Shown here: positions 18,139-27,009 of the stretch, one piece after another
Numbering within the stretch: position 1 is the first letter of the stretch
Layout: every line of letters begins with the position of its first letter
Source of the DNA: Eubacterium sp.
GTDB taxonomy: Bacteria; Bacillota; Clostridia; Lachnospirales; Lachnospiraceae
Direction: 5' to 3'
DNA: 64,000 nt
Assembly (NCBI GenBank): GCA_017406925.1
Contig: JAFQXO010000008.1
Location: 62,001-126,000 of the forward strand
Program-made: the position numbers and the translations under genes
The notes under the pieces: generated by a model
The model's database searches: none
What the model was told of the DNA's origin: nothing
What the model saw: the letters and a program-made list of their open reading frames with translations, nothing else

Positions 18139-19096
18139 ATTTAAGAGATTCTTCACGCAGAACATCGCCATTAAAATTTTATCAATAATAATTGCCATTC
18201 TTATTTGGGTAACGATAGTAAATATCAGCGACCCAGTTAAGACGGTGACTATTTACAATATTCCAGTAACTATTACGGACCAAAAGGTTCTTACAGAAAA
18301 GGGTGAGACTTACGATGTTGTATCTGATCAAGATATCAATATCTCGATTTCTGGAAAGCGTTTTCTGGTTAGCAGTCTTTCGGATGATGATTTTAAGGCT
18401 ACAGCTTCGCTAGCAGATCTTTCTAGCGTAAACGCTATCCCTATCACTGTAAGGGCGAAGGATAATTCGGTTCAAAAGAGAATCAACATAGTTGATAAAT
18501 CGGAATCGACCATTAAGGTTAAGATTGAGAAGTTAGTTACTATGTCATATCCTGTTCAGGTTAAGTACACTGGTTCAACAGCTGAAAACTATGTGGCCAT
18601 AAGCGAGACTACATCTGTTGATCATGTGAAAGTGCGCGCGCCTGAGTCAGTTCACAATATGATTGGCAAGGTGGCGGCGCTCTGCAATCTTCATGATGCC
18701 GACAAAGATTTCACTAAGAAGTGTCGCTTGGTTATTCTGGACAAGGAGGATAAGGTGATTGCACCTAAGCACACAAAGATTAGTAGAAAGAAAGTGAAAG
18801 TCAGTGTGCACTTAGGTCAGACTAAGACTGTTCCTATTAGAGTAACGACAAAGTCTAAACCACCTAAAGGATATAAGATTAAGAGCGTAAAGCTTTCGCA
18901 AAATACAGTTAAGTTGGTTGGCGATTCTGACATTTTGAAAGATGTAAAAGAATTGCACATCAAGTCTAAAGCGAAGCTTTCAAATAAAAAGAAGACTACT
19001 AAAGTTTTGATTAATATGTTGAAGTCATTGCCTGATGGCACAGCCATCAATGGCAACAATGCTTTGACCGTGACTTACGTTATTACTAAGAAGTAA
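18128..19096 (+). CDS. cdaR: YbbR-domain regulator CdaR
   Basis: Membrane-anchored extracytoplasmic regulator of CdaA. The 322-residue protein has one N-terminal transmembrane helix (IAIKILSIIIAILIWVTIV) and then repeated YbbR domains of beta structure (for example PVTITDQKVLTEKG, VQVKYTGSTAENY, VPIRVTTKSKPPKGY). GTG 18128 lies inside the end of cdaA, about 11 nt after an AAGAAGG SD; GTG 18119 is a less well spaced alternative. The C-terminal half is Lys-rich, in keeping with other exported proteins here. 13 nt separate it from galE. Confidence 0.93.
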   Translation: MKSRFKRFFTQNIAIKILSIIIAILIWVTIVNISDPVKTVTIYNIPVTITDQKVLTEKGETYDVVSDQDINISISGKRFLVSSLSDDDFKATASLADLSSVNAIPITVRAKDNSVQKRINIVDKSESTIKVKIEKLVTMSYPVQVKYTGSTAENYVAISETTSVDHVKVRAPESVHNMIGKVAALCNLHDADKDFTKKCRLVILDKEDKVIAPKHTKISRKKVKVSVHLGQTKTVPIRVTTKSKPPKGYKIKSVKLSQNTVKLVGDSDILKDVKELHIKSKAKLSNKKKTTKVLINMLKSLPDGTAINGNNALTVTYVITKK

Positions 19097-19109
19097 CTGA
19101 GGAGTTTTT

Positions 19110-20132
19110 ATGAGTACTATTTTGGTGACAGGTGGAGCCGGATTTATCGGAAGCCATACTGTCGTAGAACTTTTGGAGTCGGGTTACGATGTGGTAGTCG
19201 TTGACAACCTATCAAACTCATCCAAAGAATCCTTAAATAGAGTTGAAAAGATTACGGGAAAGCCTGTAAAATTTTATGAGGCTGACATCGCAGATACAGA
19301 AGCGATGAATCAGATCTTCGACGAGAATGATATCTATGCGGTTATCCACTTCGCAGGTCTTAAGGCTGTGGGCGAGTCCGTGGAGAAACCTTTAGAATAT
19401 TATAAGAACAACATTTCTGGCACTATTGAAATGTGTGATGTTATGAGAAAGCACGGTGTTAAGAATATTATTTTTAGTTCTTCAGCGACTGTGTACGGAG
19501 ATCCAGAGACTGTCCCTATTACAGAGGATTGCCCAAAGGGCATATGTACGAATCCTTATGGTTGGACGAAGTCGATGCTCGAGCAGATTTTGACGGATAT
19601 ACAAGTGGCAGATCCAGAGTGGAATGTTATTTTGCTTCGTTACTTCAATCCAATCGGCGCTCACAAGAGTGGTTTGATAGGTGAGGATCCAAATGGAATT
19701 CCAAACAATCTCATGCCTTACATCACAAAGGTTGCAACGGGTGAGCTTCCTAAGCTCAATGTCTGGGGCAACGATTATCCTACAAAGGATGGAACAGGAG
19801 TGCGAGATTACATTCACGTTGTTGACTTGGCTCAGGGCCATGTGTGTGCCATTGCCAAGTTAGATGAGAATGTTGGAACTAAGATTTATAACCTTGGCAC
19901 TGGCAATGGATACAGTGTGCTAGAGGTAGTAAATAACTTTATTGAAGCGAGTGGCGTAGATGTGCCTTATGAAATAGCACCTAGACGTCCGGGGGATATT
20001 GCAGAGTGTTATGCAGATCCTTCATTGGCTAAGAAAGAACTTGGCTGGGAAGCCAAGTATGGTATCCGTGAGATGTGTGCAGACTCATGGAACTGGCAAA
20101 AGAACAACCCTGAAGGATATGGAGAGAAGTAA
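19110..20132 (+). CDS. galE: UDP-glucose 4-epimerase
   Basis: Interconverts UDP-glucose and UDP-galactose with bound NAD. The 340-residue extended SDR has the Rossmann motif TGGAGFIGSH at the N-terminus, the catalytic Ser/Thr region SSSATVYG, and the YxxxK pair in NPYGWTK. Length and the N-terminal and C-terminal motifs (RPGDIAECYADP) match bacterial GalE. SD GAGG lies before ATG 19110. Its stop codon shares one base with the start of the LCP gene, so it may provide UDP-galactose for the envelope polymer that the LCP enzyme attaches. Confidence 0.96.
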   Translation: MSTILVTGGAGFIGSHTVVELLESGYDVVVVDNLSNSSKESLNRVEKITGKPVKFYEADIADTEAMNQIFDENDIYAVIHFAGLKAVGESVEKPLEYYKNNISGTIEMCDVMRKHGVKNIIFSSSATVYGDPETVPITEDCPKGICTNPYGWTKSMLEQILTDIQVADPEWNVILLRYFNPIGAHKSGLIGEDPNGIPNNLMPYITKVATGELPKLNVWGNDYPTKDGTGVRDYIHVVDLAQGHVCAIAKLDENVGTKIYNLGTGNGYSVLEVVNNFIEASGVDVPYEIAPRRPGDIAECYADPSLAKKELGWEAKYGIREMCADSWNWQKNNPEGYGEK

Positions 20133-21439
20133 TGAGTAAATCACCGCGACAAAAGTTAAAAACTACAAGAAGATGGAAGAAAGTGCTGATATTTGTAGAA
20201 GCATTGTTTATCGCTCTCATCTTATTTGGTATTACGGTTTGGGCCGTACCACCAGTAAAGACTGAAACGATAAAAGTGGCTTCTAAGACGCAAGTAGGCC
20301 GATGGATTATTTCATGGCTTGCCGCACAGGCATACGATGACAGCGTATTCGACGCAGAGTTTGATTCATCGAAGTTGCAAACTAATGCACTTAAATATAA
20401 TTACTCGAAAGAGTACACTAACTTTGTTATGTTTGGCGTGGACTCACGCCAAGGAGAAGTGGATGCTTCTAACAGTGACTCGATTTTGATAGTTAGCATT
20501 CACAACACTAACGGCAAGGTAAAGATGGTTTCTGTATATCGTGATACTATGCTTGGAATCTATGATAAGCAGGGTACAATGACAGGAATCTCGAAGGTTA
20601 ACTCAGCATTTGCCGGAGGAGGACCGGAGGCAGCCATCAACACCTTGAACAAGAATCTCGACTTGGATTTGAAAGATTATGTGACTTTGAACTTCGCGGG
20701 AGTGGCAGAGGTTATCGATACTCTTGGTGGAATCGAAGTTAACTTGAATGATGATGAATTCCAGCAGTTGAACAAACATCTTAAGAGTACGAAAAGTTCA
20801 ACTGGTGCGAAGTCAAAGAAGATAAAGAGAAAAGGTAGACATATTAGACTCAACGGTATCCAGGCTGCGACATACTGTCGTATACGTAAGGCGACTTTCG
20901 TAGATCCAGATACAGGTGATAAGGTGAGCAACGATTTCGGTCGTGCCGCTAGACAGCGTAGCGTTATCATGAAGCTAGTCGACAAGGCAAAGAAAGCCGG
21001 CGTAAGCGATCTTCAGAATATGGTTAATACAGTTCTAAATACTGATACACCAAAGAAGAAGAGAGTGCTAGCGACAAGTTTCCCATTTGACGACATTATA
21101 AATATGATTCCTATCGTATTTAACTTTGACTTGGATGGAAGCGCTGGATTCCCATCGACGCTTGATACAGCGACAGTGGATGGCGCTAGTTACGTTATTC
21201 CACAGGGCTTGAGTGCTAATGTTTCTAAATTGCATGAGTTCTTGTATGATGAAAAAGATTACCAACCTACACCTACAGTAAATGAGTTGGGCAATCAGAT
21301 TACCAACAAGACTGGAATCAGTGAATTGTCAGAAGGTTACGATCCACTTAAGATTGAGAACTTGGTTAAGGAATCAGAAAAACCTATTAGCACTGATTAT
21401 GATTATGACGACAAAGGTAAGAGCGAATATAACAGATAA
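20132..21439 (+). CDS. LytR-CpsA-Psr (LCP) family envelope polymer ligase
   Basis: LCP enzymes transfer wall teichoic acid, capsule or other glycopolymers from undecaprenyl-pyrophosphate carriers to peptidoglycan. The 435-residue protein has a short basic cytosolic N-terminus, one transmembrane helix (LIFVEALFIALILFGITVW-like, ~residues 17-38) and the extracellular LCP domain with FGVDSR, DSILIVSIH, VSVYRDT, and the Arg-rich AATYCRIRK and FGRAARQR motifs that contact the pyrophosphate. SD GGAGAG lies in the end of galE. It closes the cysE-to-LCP run; a terminator follows at 21473. Confidence 0.94.
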   Translation: MSKSPRQKLKTTRRWKKVLIFVEALFIALILFGITVWAVPPVKTETIKVASKTQVGRWIISWLAAQAYDDSVFDAEFDSSKLQTNALKYNYSKEYTNFVMFGVDSRQGEVDASNSDSILIVSIHNTNGKVKMVSVYRDTMLGIYDKQGTMTGISKVNSAFAGGGPEAAINTLNKNLDLDLKDYVTLNFAGVAEVIDTLGGIEVNLNDDEFQQLNKHLKSTKSSTGAKSKKIKRKGRHIRLNGIQAATYCRIRKATFVDPDTGDKVSNDFGRAARQRSVIMKLVDKAKKAGVSDLQNMVNTVLNTDTPKKKRVLATSFPFDDIINMIPIVFNFDLDGSAGFPSTLDTATVDGASYVIPQGLSANVSKLHEFLYDEKDYQPTPTVNELGNQITNKTGISELSEGYDPLKIENLVKESEKPISTDYDYDDKGKSEYNR

Positions 21440-21472
21440 TTCGCTAGAGGGGGAATACATTTTTTAGGAAAA

Positions 21473-21497
21473 GGGCATCGTTAGATGCTCTTTTTTT
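21473..21497 (+). terminator. intrinsic terminator after the LCP gene
   Basis: 7-bp stem GGGCATC / GATGCTC (one G-T pair), loop GTTA, followed by seven T. Confidence 0.82.
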
Positions 21498-21533
21498 CTT
21501 TGCAAAATTCTTTACACTTTCATCACTAGATGT

Positions 21534-21553
21534 ACACAAAATGGACACAAAAT
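21534..21553 (+). promoter_or_regulatory. 11-bp-period direct repeat upstream of htrA
   Basis: ACACAAAAT occurs twice (21534-21542 and 21545-21553), an 11-bp period or about one helical turn, 48 nt before the htrA start. This spacing is typical of response-regulator dimer sites such as CiaR (TTTAAG-N5-TTTAAG), which controls htrA in streptococci. TTTACA at 21511-21516 could be a -35. A binding role is inferred. Confidence 0.4.
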
Positions 21554-21600
21554 AAGTTTAGAATTTATTTCAGAATAGGAACTTTGAAAGGAGTAAACAA

Positions 21601-23001
21601 ATGTTTTACGAAGATCCAAATTTTGAAAACAATGAATTTGATAACAACGATTTTGACAATAACACATCAGACAACAATGGTGGCAAAAAGAAGAATCATA
21701 GGAGTGTCATCGTTCTGATAATTGTTGCAGTAGCATGTGTTATATTTATAGGCTTGGGAAGTCTGGCGGCTATCATTATCAATAATGATGCAGGCAGAGA
21801 CCTTTTGAGCAAGCAAAACGCAACGCAGCAGGAGACAGTGAACACTGTAGGCTCGACGGACGATTCAGATAGTGCTATCAGTTCTACAGAGCCGGGTTCT
21901 GTGACAGTTACAGATGTGTCAGGTATAGTGGACAAATGTATGCCATCTATCGTGGCTATTACTAGCACTACATTGGTAGAGCAAAACAATAGCAATGACA
22001 TTTTCGATTACTATTTCGGTGAAGGTGGAAGTGGTAACAGTAACGGAAATCAGAAGCAGACATACGAACAGCAGGCAGCTGGTTCAGGAATCATCGTTGG
22101 TGAGAATAAGTCAGAACTTTTGATAGTTACAAACAGTCACGTTATCGACGATGCTGACAAACTTCAGGTTCAGTTCTATGGACAGACTGGAAAGAAGGGT
22201 GTCACAGCATCTCTCAAGGGAAATGAGTCATCACAGGAGATTGCTATTCTATCAGTTAAGAAATCTGCGATCCCTGCAGACATTATGAAGAATATTAAGA
22301 AAGCATCGCTTGGCGATTCAGAAACAGTTAAGGTTGGCCAGGGTGTCGTTGCCATCGGCAATGCTCTAGGCTACGGACAGTCAGTTACATCTGGCATCGT
22401 TTCAGCAAAAGATCGTACAGCAGAGGTTGAGAATAAAAAACTTACACTTATCCAGACAGACGCAGCTATCAATGGTGGTAATTCAGGTGGAGCACTTCTA
22501 GATCAGAATGGAAAAGTTATCGGCATCAATGTAATGAAGTATTCATCTAGTGGAACATCGTCTATGGCTAGCGTAGAAGGAATGGGATTTGCTATTCCTA
22601 TCTCAAAGGTTAAGAGTGTTATATCAAATCTTGAGAAACAGAAGACTCGTACAAAAGTGTCTGCGAATAAGCAGGGATGGTTAGGCATCTCAGGACAGGA
22701 TGTAACTAGTGAAGTATCACAGATTTACTCAATGCCAGAGGGAGTGTTGGTATATCAGACTTCAAAGGGTGGTCCAGCTGATGATGCAGGCATCAAAGCA
22801 AAAGATATCATCACTAAAGTTGATGGCCAGACAGTGGACTCTATGGAATCATTGCAGAACATCTTAGAGTACTACAAGGCTGGCGAGACAGTTAAGGTGA
22901 CTGTTGAGCGACCAAGTACTGGTTCATCGTATAAAGAAGAAACATTTAGCGTGAAATTGGGTGATAAAAGCGCAGTTTCAGGCTTGCAGACTAATGACTA
23001 A
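21601..23001 (+). CDS. htrA: HtrA/DegP-like serine protease with PDZ domain
   Basis: Envelope quality-control protease, 466 residues. A cytosolic Asn/Asp-rich N-terminus (~35 residues) is followed by one transmembrane helix (VIVLIIVAVACVIFIGLGSLAAI), a Ser/Thr/Asp-rich linker, a trypsin-like domain (~100-330) and one PDZ domain (~345-455, GVLVYQTSKGGPADDAGI). Catalytic His180 is in TNSHVID and Ser295 in GGNSGGALL. The usual triad Asp, expected in the DIAVL-type segment, is Glu213 (SQEIAIL) here, which is unusual. SD GAAAGGAG precedes ATG 21601. It has its own regulatory region and a terminator at 23042. Confidence 0.94.
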   Translation: MFYEDPNFENNEFDNNDFDNNTSDNNGGKKKNHRSVIVLIIVAVACVIFIGLGSLAAIIINNDAGRDLLSKQNATQQETVNTVGSTDDSDSAISSTEPGSVTVTDVSGIVDKCMPSIVAITSTTLVEQNNSNDIFDYYFGEGGSGNSNGNQKQTYEQQAAGSGIIVGENKSELLIVTNSHVIDDADKLQVQFYGQTGKKGVTASLKGNESSQEIAILSVKKSAIPADIMKNIKKASLGDSETVKVGQGVVAIGNALGYGQSVTSGIVSAKDRTAEVENKKLTLIQTDAAINGGNSGGALLDQNGKVIGINVMKYSSSGTSSMASVEGMGFAIPISKVKSVISNLEKQKTRTKVSANKQGWLGISGQDVTSEVSQIYSMPEGVLVYQTSKGGPADDAGIKAKDIITKVDGQTVDSMESLQNILEYYKAGETVKVTVERPSTGSSYKEETFSVKLGDKSAVSGLQTND

Positions 23002-23041
23002 TAGATTATAAAACAAATGTTTTATTCCTCCCCTTTTGTGG

Positions 23042-23073
23042 TTGGCCTCGTGTTTGTACACGAGGCCAATTTA
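23042..23073 (+). terminator. intrinsic terminator after htrA
   Basis: Perfect 12-bp stem TTGGCCTCGTGT / ACACGAGGCCAA with loop TTGT, followed by TTTA. Confidence 0.8.
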
Positions 23074-23082
23074 TGCTAAAAT
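23074..23082 (+). promoter_or_regulatory. extended -10 promoter element for the clpX-like gene
   Basis: TGCTAAAAT fits an extended -10 and lies directly after the htrA terminator, 69 nt before ATG 23152. The -35 would fall in the terminator stem and is not clear. Confidence 0.45.
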
Positions 23083-23151
23083 ATCGAAAGTGGACTGGTG
23101 TGTCCAATATCGAAAAATGGCCGATTTTTAGGCGGATTTTTGGAGAAAAAA

Positions 23152-24600
23152 ATGTATAACGACGACGAAAATATTAACGAAAATAACATAGATGAAGTAA
23201 CTGATGAATCATCAGAAAACGCAGACGAAAATGTCACAAAAGATGATTCAAAACAGGATGAATATGAGAAGGTTTGCTACGTTTGTCGCAGGCCTGAAAG
23301 TAAAGCCGGTCATATGGTAAATATGCCTGGCAATATTCATATATGTCAGGACTGCTTGCAGAAGAGTTTTGACAGCATGAGTCATATGGGTATGAATATG
23401 ACTATCAGCAAGGATGAACTCGAGGAACTTTTGAAATCTCCAGGCGTTCACATGATGACACCAGAGGATTTCAGAAACAGCGTGCCTGAAAAACAAAAGA
23501 TTAAGAAGAAATCAAAGGATGACGAGAAGAAGCCACTGATCGACATCAATAAGATTCCAGCCCCGCATGTCATAAAGGGAATGTTGGACGACTATGTAAT
23601 CGGTCAGGAGCATGCGAAGAAGATTATGTCTGTCGCAGTTTACAACCACTATAAGCGCGTGGCCACGAATACGATGGACGAAATCGAGATAGATAAGTCG
23701 AATATGCTTATGATTGGACCGACAGGTTCAGGAAAGACTTACATGGTTCGCACGCTTGCAAGACTCTTAGATGTGCCTTTGGCAATAACCGATGCCACAT
23801 CTCTCACAGAGGCTGGCTACATCGGTGATGATATCGAGTCTGTTGTCAGCAAGCTGCTCGCAGCAGCTGACAATGATGTTGAGAGAGCAGAGACAGGCAT
23901 CATATTCATAGATGAGATTGATAAGATTGCAAAGAAGAACACTGAACGTAGCCGTGATGTGAGCGGTGAGTCAGTTCAACAGGGTATGCTCAAACTCTTA
24001 GAGGGTAGTGAGGTGGAAGTACCAGTCGGTGCGACTAGCAAAAACGCTATGGTTCCGCTAGCTACTGTGAATACAAGAAATATCTTATTCATATGTGGTG
24101 GAGCATTCCCAGATTTAGATGATATCGTAAAGGAACGTCTGAACAAGCAGGCGGGTATCGGATTTAGAAGCGAACTATCAGACAAGTATGAAAATGACCC
24201 CGATGTCGTTAAGAATTTCAACGCTGATGATTTACGTGAGTTTGGAATGATTCCGGAGTTTTTGGGAAGACTTCCGATTATGTTTACATTAGATACATTG
24301 ACGGAAGATATGTTAGTTCAGATTTTGACAGATCCGAAAAATGCGATTATTGAGCAGTACAAGAAATTGCTCGAGCTCGATGAGGTAAATCTTAAGTTTA
24401 CTAATGGAGCACTTCATTCCATAGCGAAAAAGGCTATTGAGAGGAAGACTGGAGCGAGAGCACTACGTGCAATATTAGAAGAGATAATGCTCGACATTAT
24501 GTACGAGATTCCTAAAGATGACAACATCGGAACAGTGACTGTGACGAAAGAGTGCATCGAGGATAATAAAGGACCAAAGATAGAAATGAGAGGGGCTTAG
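23152..24600 (+). CDS. clpX: ClpX-family AAA+ unfoldase
   Basis: ATP-dependent unfoldase, 482 residues against ~420 for typical ClpX. Order: an acidic Asn/Asp/Glu-rich N-terminal extension (residues 1-40), a Zn-binding C4 domain (CYVC at 42-45, CQDC about 28 residues later), a charged linker (~100-140), and the AAA+ core with GPTGSGKT (~residue 188), pore loop GYIGDD (usually GYVGED), Walker B IIFIDEIDK, and PEFLGRLP. An IGF tripeptide (KQAGIGFRS), the ClpP-docking loop, is kept, so it may work with ClpP, but clpP is not here. ATG 23152 has SD GGAG; the upstream frame lacks one. It may be a second ClpX paralogue. Confidence 0.88.
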   Translation: MYNDDENINENNIDEVTDESSENADENVTKDDSKQDEYEKVCYVCRRPESKAGHMVNMPGNIHICQDCLQKSFDSMSHMGMNMTISKDELEELLKSPGVHMMTPEDFRNSVPEKQKIKKKSKDDEKKPLIDINKIPAPHVIKGMLDDYVIGQEHAKKIMSVAVYNHYKRVATNTMDEIEIDKSNMLMIGPTGSGKTYMVRTLARLLDVPLAITDATSLTEAGYIGDDIESVVSKLLAAADNDVERAETGIIFIDEIDKIAKKNTERSRDVSGESVQQGMLKLLEGSEVEVPVGATSKNAMVPLATVNTRNILFICGGAFPDLDDIVKERLNKQAGIGFRSELSDKYENDPDVVKNFNADDLREFGMIPEFLGRLPIMFTLDTLTEDMLVQILTDPKNAIIEQYKKLLELDEVNLKFTNGALHSIAKKAIERKTGARALRAILEEIMLDIMYEIPKDDNIGTVTVTKECIEDNKGPKIEMRGA

Positions 24601-24616
24601 AGCCCTGGGAGGTATT

Positions 24617-26362
24617 ATGAAAGTTTCTTCACTCATAGGTGATAGATTTAAAGAGAGACCAGCGAATTGCCAAGTTGAGAGCCATGCATTGATGGTTCGT
24701 GGTGGATATATAAAGAACGTTGCTAACGGCATCTTTTCACAGTTCCCACCAATGAAGCGAATCGCACAAAAGATTGAAAATATTATTAGAGACGAGATGG
24801 ATAAAATTGGCGGACAGGAAGTTCTGTTCCCAGTTGCATTGCCAGGAAGCCTTTGGGAGGAATCTGGCAGATACGAGAGCGTAGGTTCTGAACTTTTGAG
24901 ATTTACTGACAGAACTGGTTCGAAGATGGTGCTCGGAATGACTCACGAGGAAGCAGCTGTGCAGCTCGTTCGCGACTATGCAAATTCATATGCGAAATAT
25001 CCATTTATGATTTATCAGATTCAAACTAAGTTCCGCGATGAGGCTAGACCTAGAGCTGGTTTGATTCGTGTGAGAGAGTTCACGATGAAAGATGCGTATT
25101 CATTCCACACTTCACAGGAAGACTTGGAAGCGTATTATGACAAATGTCTCAAAGCTTATTCTAGAATATTTGCAAGATGTGGCATTCCACAGGTTGCTAT
25201 CGTGGCTTCGGATTCAGGAATGATGGGTGGAAGCGTATCTCACGAGTATATGCTTCTGACTCCAGCGGGAGAGGATTCTATCGCTGTTTGTCCTGAGTGT
25301 GGCTACAGCGCCAATGTTGAGGCTACGCCATGCATTATCGAAAATGAAAATAAATTGCCAAAGGCAGACTTGGAGATGGTGGAGACACCTGGCACTGGAA
25401 CTATCGAGGCGCTATGTGAGTTCTTGGATATTCCAGCAGAGAATACTGCTAAGGCTGTTGTATATCAGAGAAACGAAGACGATTCATTTATAGTTGCTTT
25501 TATACGAGGTGACTTGGATGTCAATGAGACAAAACTTACTGCAGCGGCAGGTTGCGACATTCACCCAGCAGAAGTGGTGGATGATTCAGTTTTGACAGCA
25601 GGATTTATAGGACCAGTTGGAATCAACGAGAAGGTGACAGTTCTTTTCGACCATTCATTGAAAGATATCGACTTCTTGGTGACAGGTGCCAACAAAGTGG
25701 ATTATCACTACAAAGGATTCAATGTCGACAGAGATTGCGACAATCCAGAGTATGTGGATATCGCGAAAGTTTCTGATGGTGGTATCTGCCCAGAGTGTGG
25801 AAAACATTCTATTGAGATTAAGAGAGGAATCGAGGTTGGAAATATCTTCCAGCTCGGAACAAAATATAGTGAGGCTATGGACTTCAAGTACACTGACGAG
25901 AACGGTGAAGAACAGTATCCTATTATGGGTTGCTACGGCATCGGTGTTGAGCGCATGGCAGCTTCTATCTGTGAAGTGAGCCACGATGATTGGGGACCAA
26001 TCTGGCCTATCACTATTGCACCTTGGCAAGTTCATCTTTGCTGCTTGAGAAGTGATGACGCTGAGTCGAAGGCTAAGGCTGATGAAATCTATGAGGCACT
26101 TCAGAAGGAAGGCATTGAAGTTATTTATGATGATAGAGATGTGCGCCCTGGCGCAATGTTTGCTGATGCGGATCTTATCGGTGTTCCTGTGAGAGTAGTG
26201 GTAAGCCCACGAAATCTAGAGGAAAATGCAGTAGAGATTTCTACTAGAGATAAGCAGATTGACAAGGAAAAGGTTCCAGTTGATTCAGCCATTGACGAAG
26301 TCAAGAAAGCAATTGAAATGCTTACGAATCAGATATACGAGAAAGTGGAAACTGAGGAATAA
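24617..26362 (+). CDS. proS: prolyl-tRNA synthetase
   Basis: Class II synthetase charging tRNA-Pro, 581 residues, the long bacterial type. Motif 1 lies in the N-terminal region around GIFSQFPPMKRI, motif 2 is FRDEARPRAGLIRVREFTMKDAYSF, and motif 3 is GCYGIGVERM. Between motifs 2 and 3 is the editing insertion domain (~residues 225-380), with TAKAVVYQ and CPECGYSANV. The C-terminal anticodon-binding domain includes VIYDDRDVRPGAMFADADLIGVP. ATG 24617 has SD GGGAGG. It sits 16 nt after the clpX-like gene and 2 nt before the ABC ATPase gene. Confidence 0.97.
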   Translation: MKVSSLIGDRFKERPANCQVESHALMVRGGYIKNVANGIFSQFPPMKRIAQKIENIIRDEMDKIGGQEVLFPVALPGSLWEESGRYESVGSELLRFTDRTGSKMVLGMTHEEAAVQLVRDYANSYAKYPFMIYQIQTKFRDEARPRAGLIRVREFTMKDAYSFHTSQEDLEAYYDKCLKAYSRIFARCGIPQVAIVASDSGMMGGSVSHEYMLLTPAGEDSIAVCPECGYSANVEATPCIIENENKLPKADLEMVETPGTGTIEALCEFLDIPAENTAKAVVYQRNEDDSFIVAFIRGDLDVNETKLTAAAGCDIHPAEVVDDSVLTAGFIGPVGINEKVTVLFDHSLKDIDFLVTGANKVDYHYKGFNVDRDCDNPEYVDIAKVSDGGICPECGKHSIEIKRGIEVGNIFQLGTKYSEAMDFKYTDENGEEQYPIMGCYGIGVERMAASICEVSHDDWGPIWPITIAPWQVHLCCLRSDDAESKAKADEIYEALQKEGIEVIYDDRDVRPGAMFADADLIGVPVRVVVSPRNLEENAVEISTRDKQIDKEKVPVDSAIDEVKKAIEMLTNQIYEKVETEE

Positions 26363-26364
26363 AG

Positions 26365-27009
26365 GTGATTTTCCAATTTAAAAATGTAAATTTGGGATAC
26401 GAAAATCGAGTGTTTGTGAGGGATTTGAATTTCACTGTCGAGGACGGCGACTATTTTTGTATAGTCGGCGGACACGATAGCGGAAAGAGTACGGTCATCA
26501 CAGCAATGCTCGGTTTTCTTAAACCTTTGAGTGGTGAGATTGAGAGTAATATTGAAAGTATCACCAACGGTGGTATCGGTTATGTTCCTCAGCGAAAAGA
26601 TTACGATAAAGGTTTTCCATCTAATGTTGGAAATGTGGTGCTCTCTGGAGCACTGAAGAAGCACGGGGTGTTTTATTCGAAAGCGGATAGAGACCGTGCG
26701 AAGGCTTGCATGGAAAGACTTGGAATTTACAATTTAAGAAAACAGAAGTTTAGTCAGTTGTCCGGAGGACAAAAGCAGAGAGTGCTTTTGGCCAGAGCGC
26801 TGTGTACGACAGATGAAGTTATCGTCCTTGACGAACCTATCATCGGACTCGATGCTATGGCCACAACTGACTTTTTTAATATTATGAGTAAACTGCACGA
26901 TGCGGGAGTTACGATTATTATGGCGACTCACGATATTGAGAGCGCGAAAAAGTACGGAGACCATATACTGGAACTAAAGAATGGCGAAGGTAAATTGATA
27001 AATGGATAG
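26365..27009 (+). CDS. ABC transporter ATP-binding protein, metal-uptake type, without visible partners
   Basis: A 214-residue nucleotide-binding subunit. Walker A is GGHDSGKST, the Q-loop region IGYVPQRKDYDKGFPSNVGNVV resembles Zn/Mn importers (ZnuC/MntB: VPQ...FPxTVxxVV), the signature is LSGGQKQR, Walker B is VIVLDEP, and the switch His is in ATHD. No permease or binding-protein gene is adjacent, which is unusual. GTG 26365 starts 2 nt after proS, with SD GAGG 7 nt upstream. The gene overlaps the TPR-DUF4037-DUF4125 gene by 8 nt, so that protein may be its functional partner or merely a co-expressed neighbour. Confidence 0.85.
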   Translation: MIFQFKNVNLGYENRVFVRDLNFTVEDGDYFCIVGGHDSGKSTVITAMLGFLKPLSGEIESNIESITNGGIGYVPQRKDYDKGFPSNVGNVVLSGALKKHGVFYSKADRDRAKACMERLGIYNLRKQKFSQLSGGQKQRVLLARALCTTDEVIVLDEPIIGLDAMATTDFFNIMSKLHDAGVTIIMATHDIESAKKYGDHILELKNGEGKLING

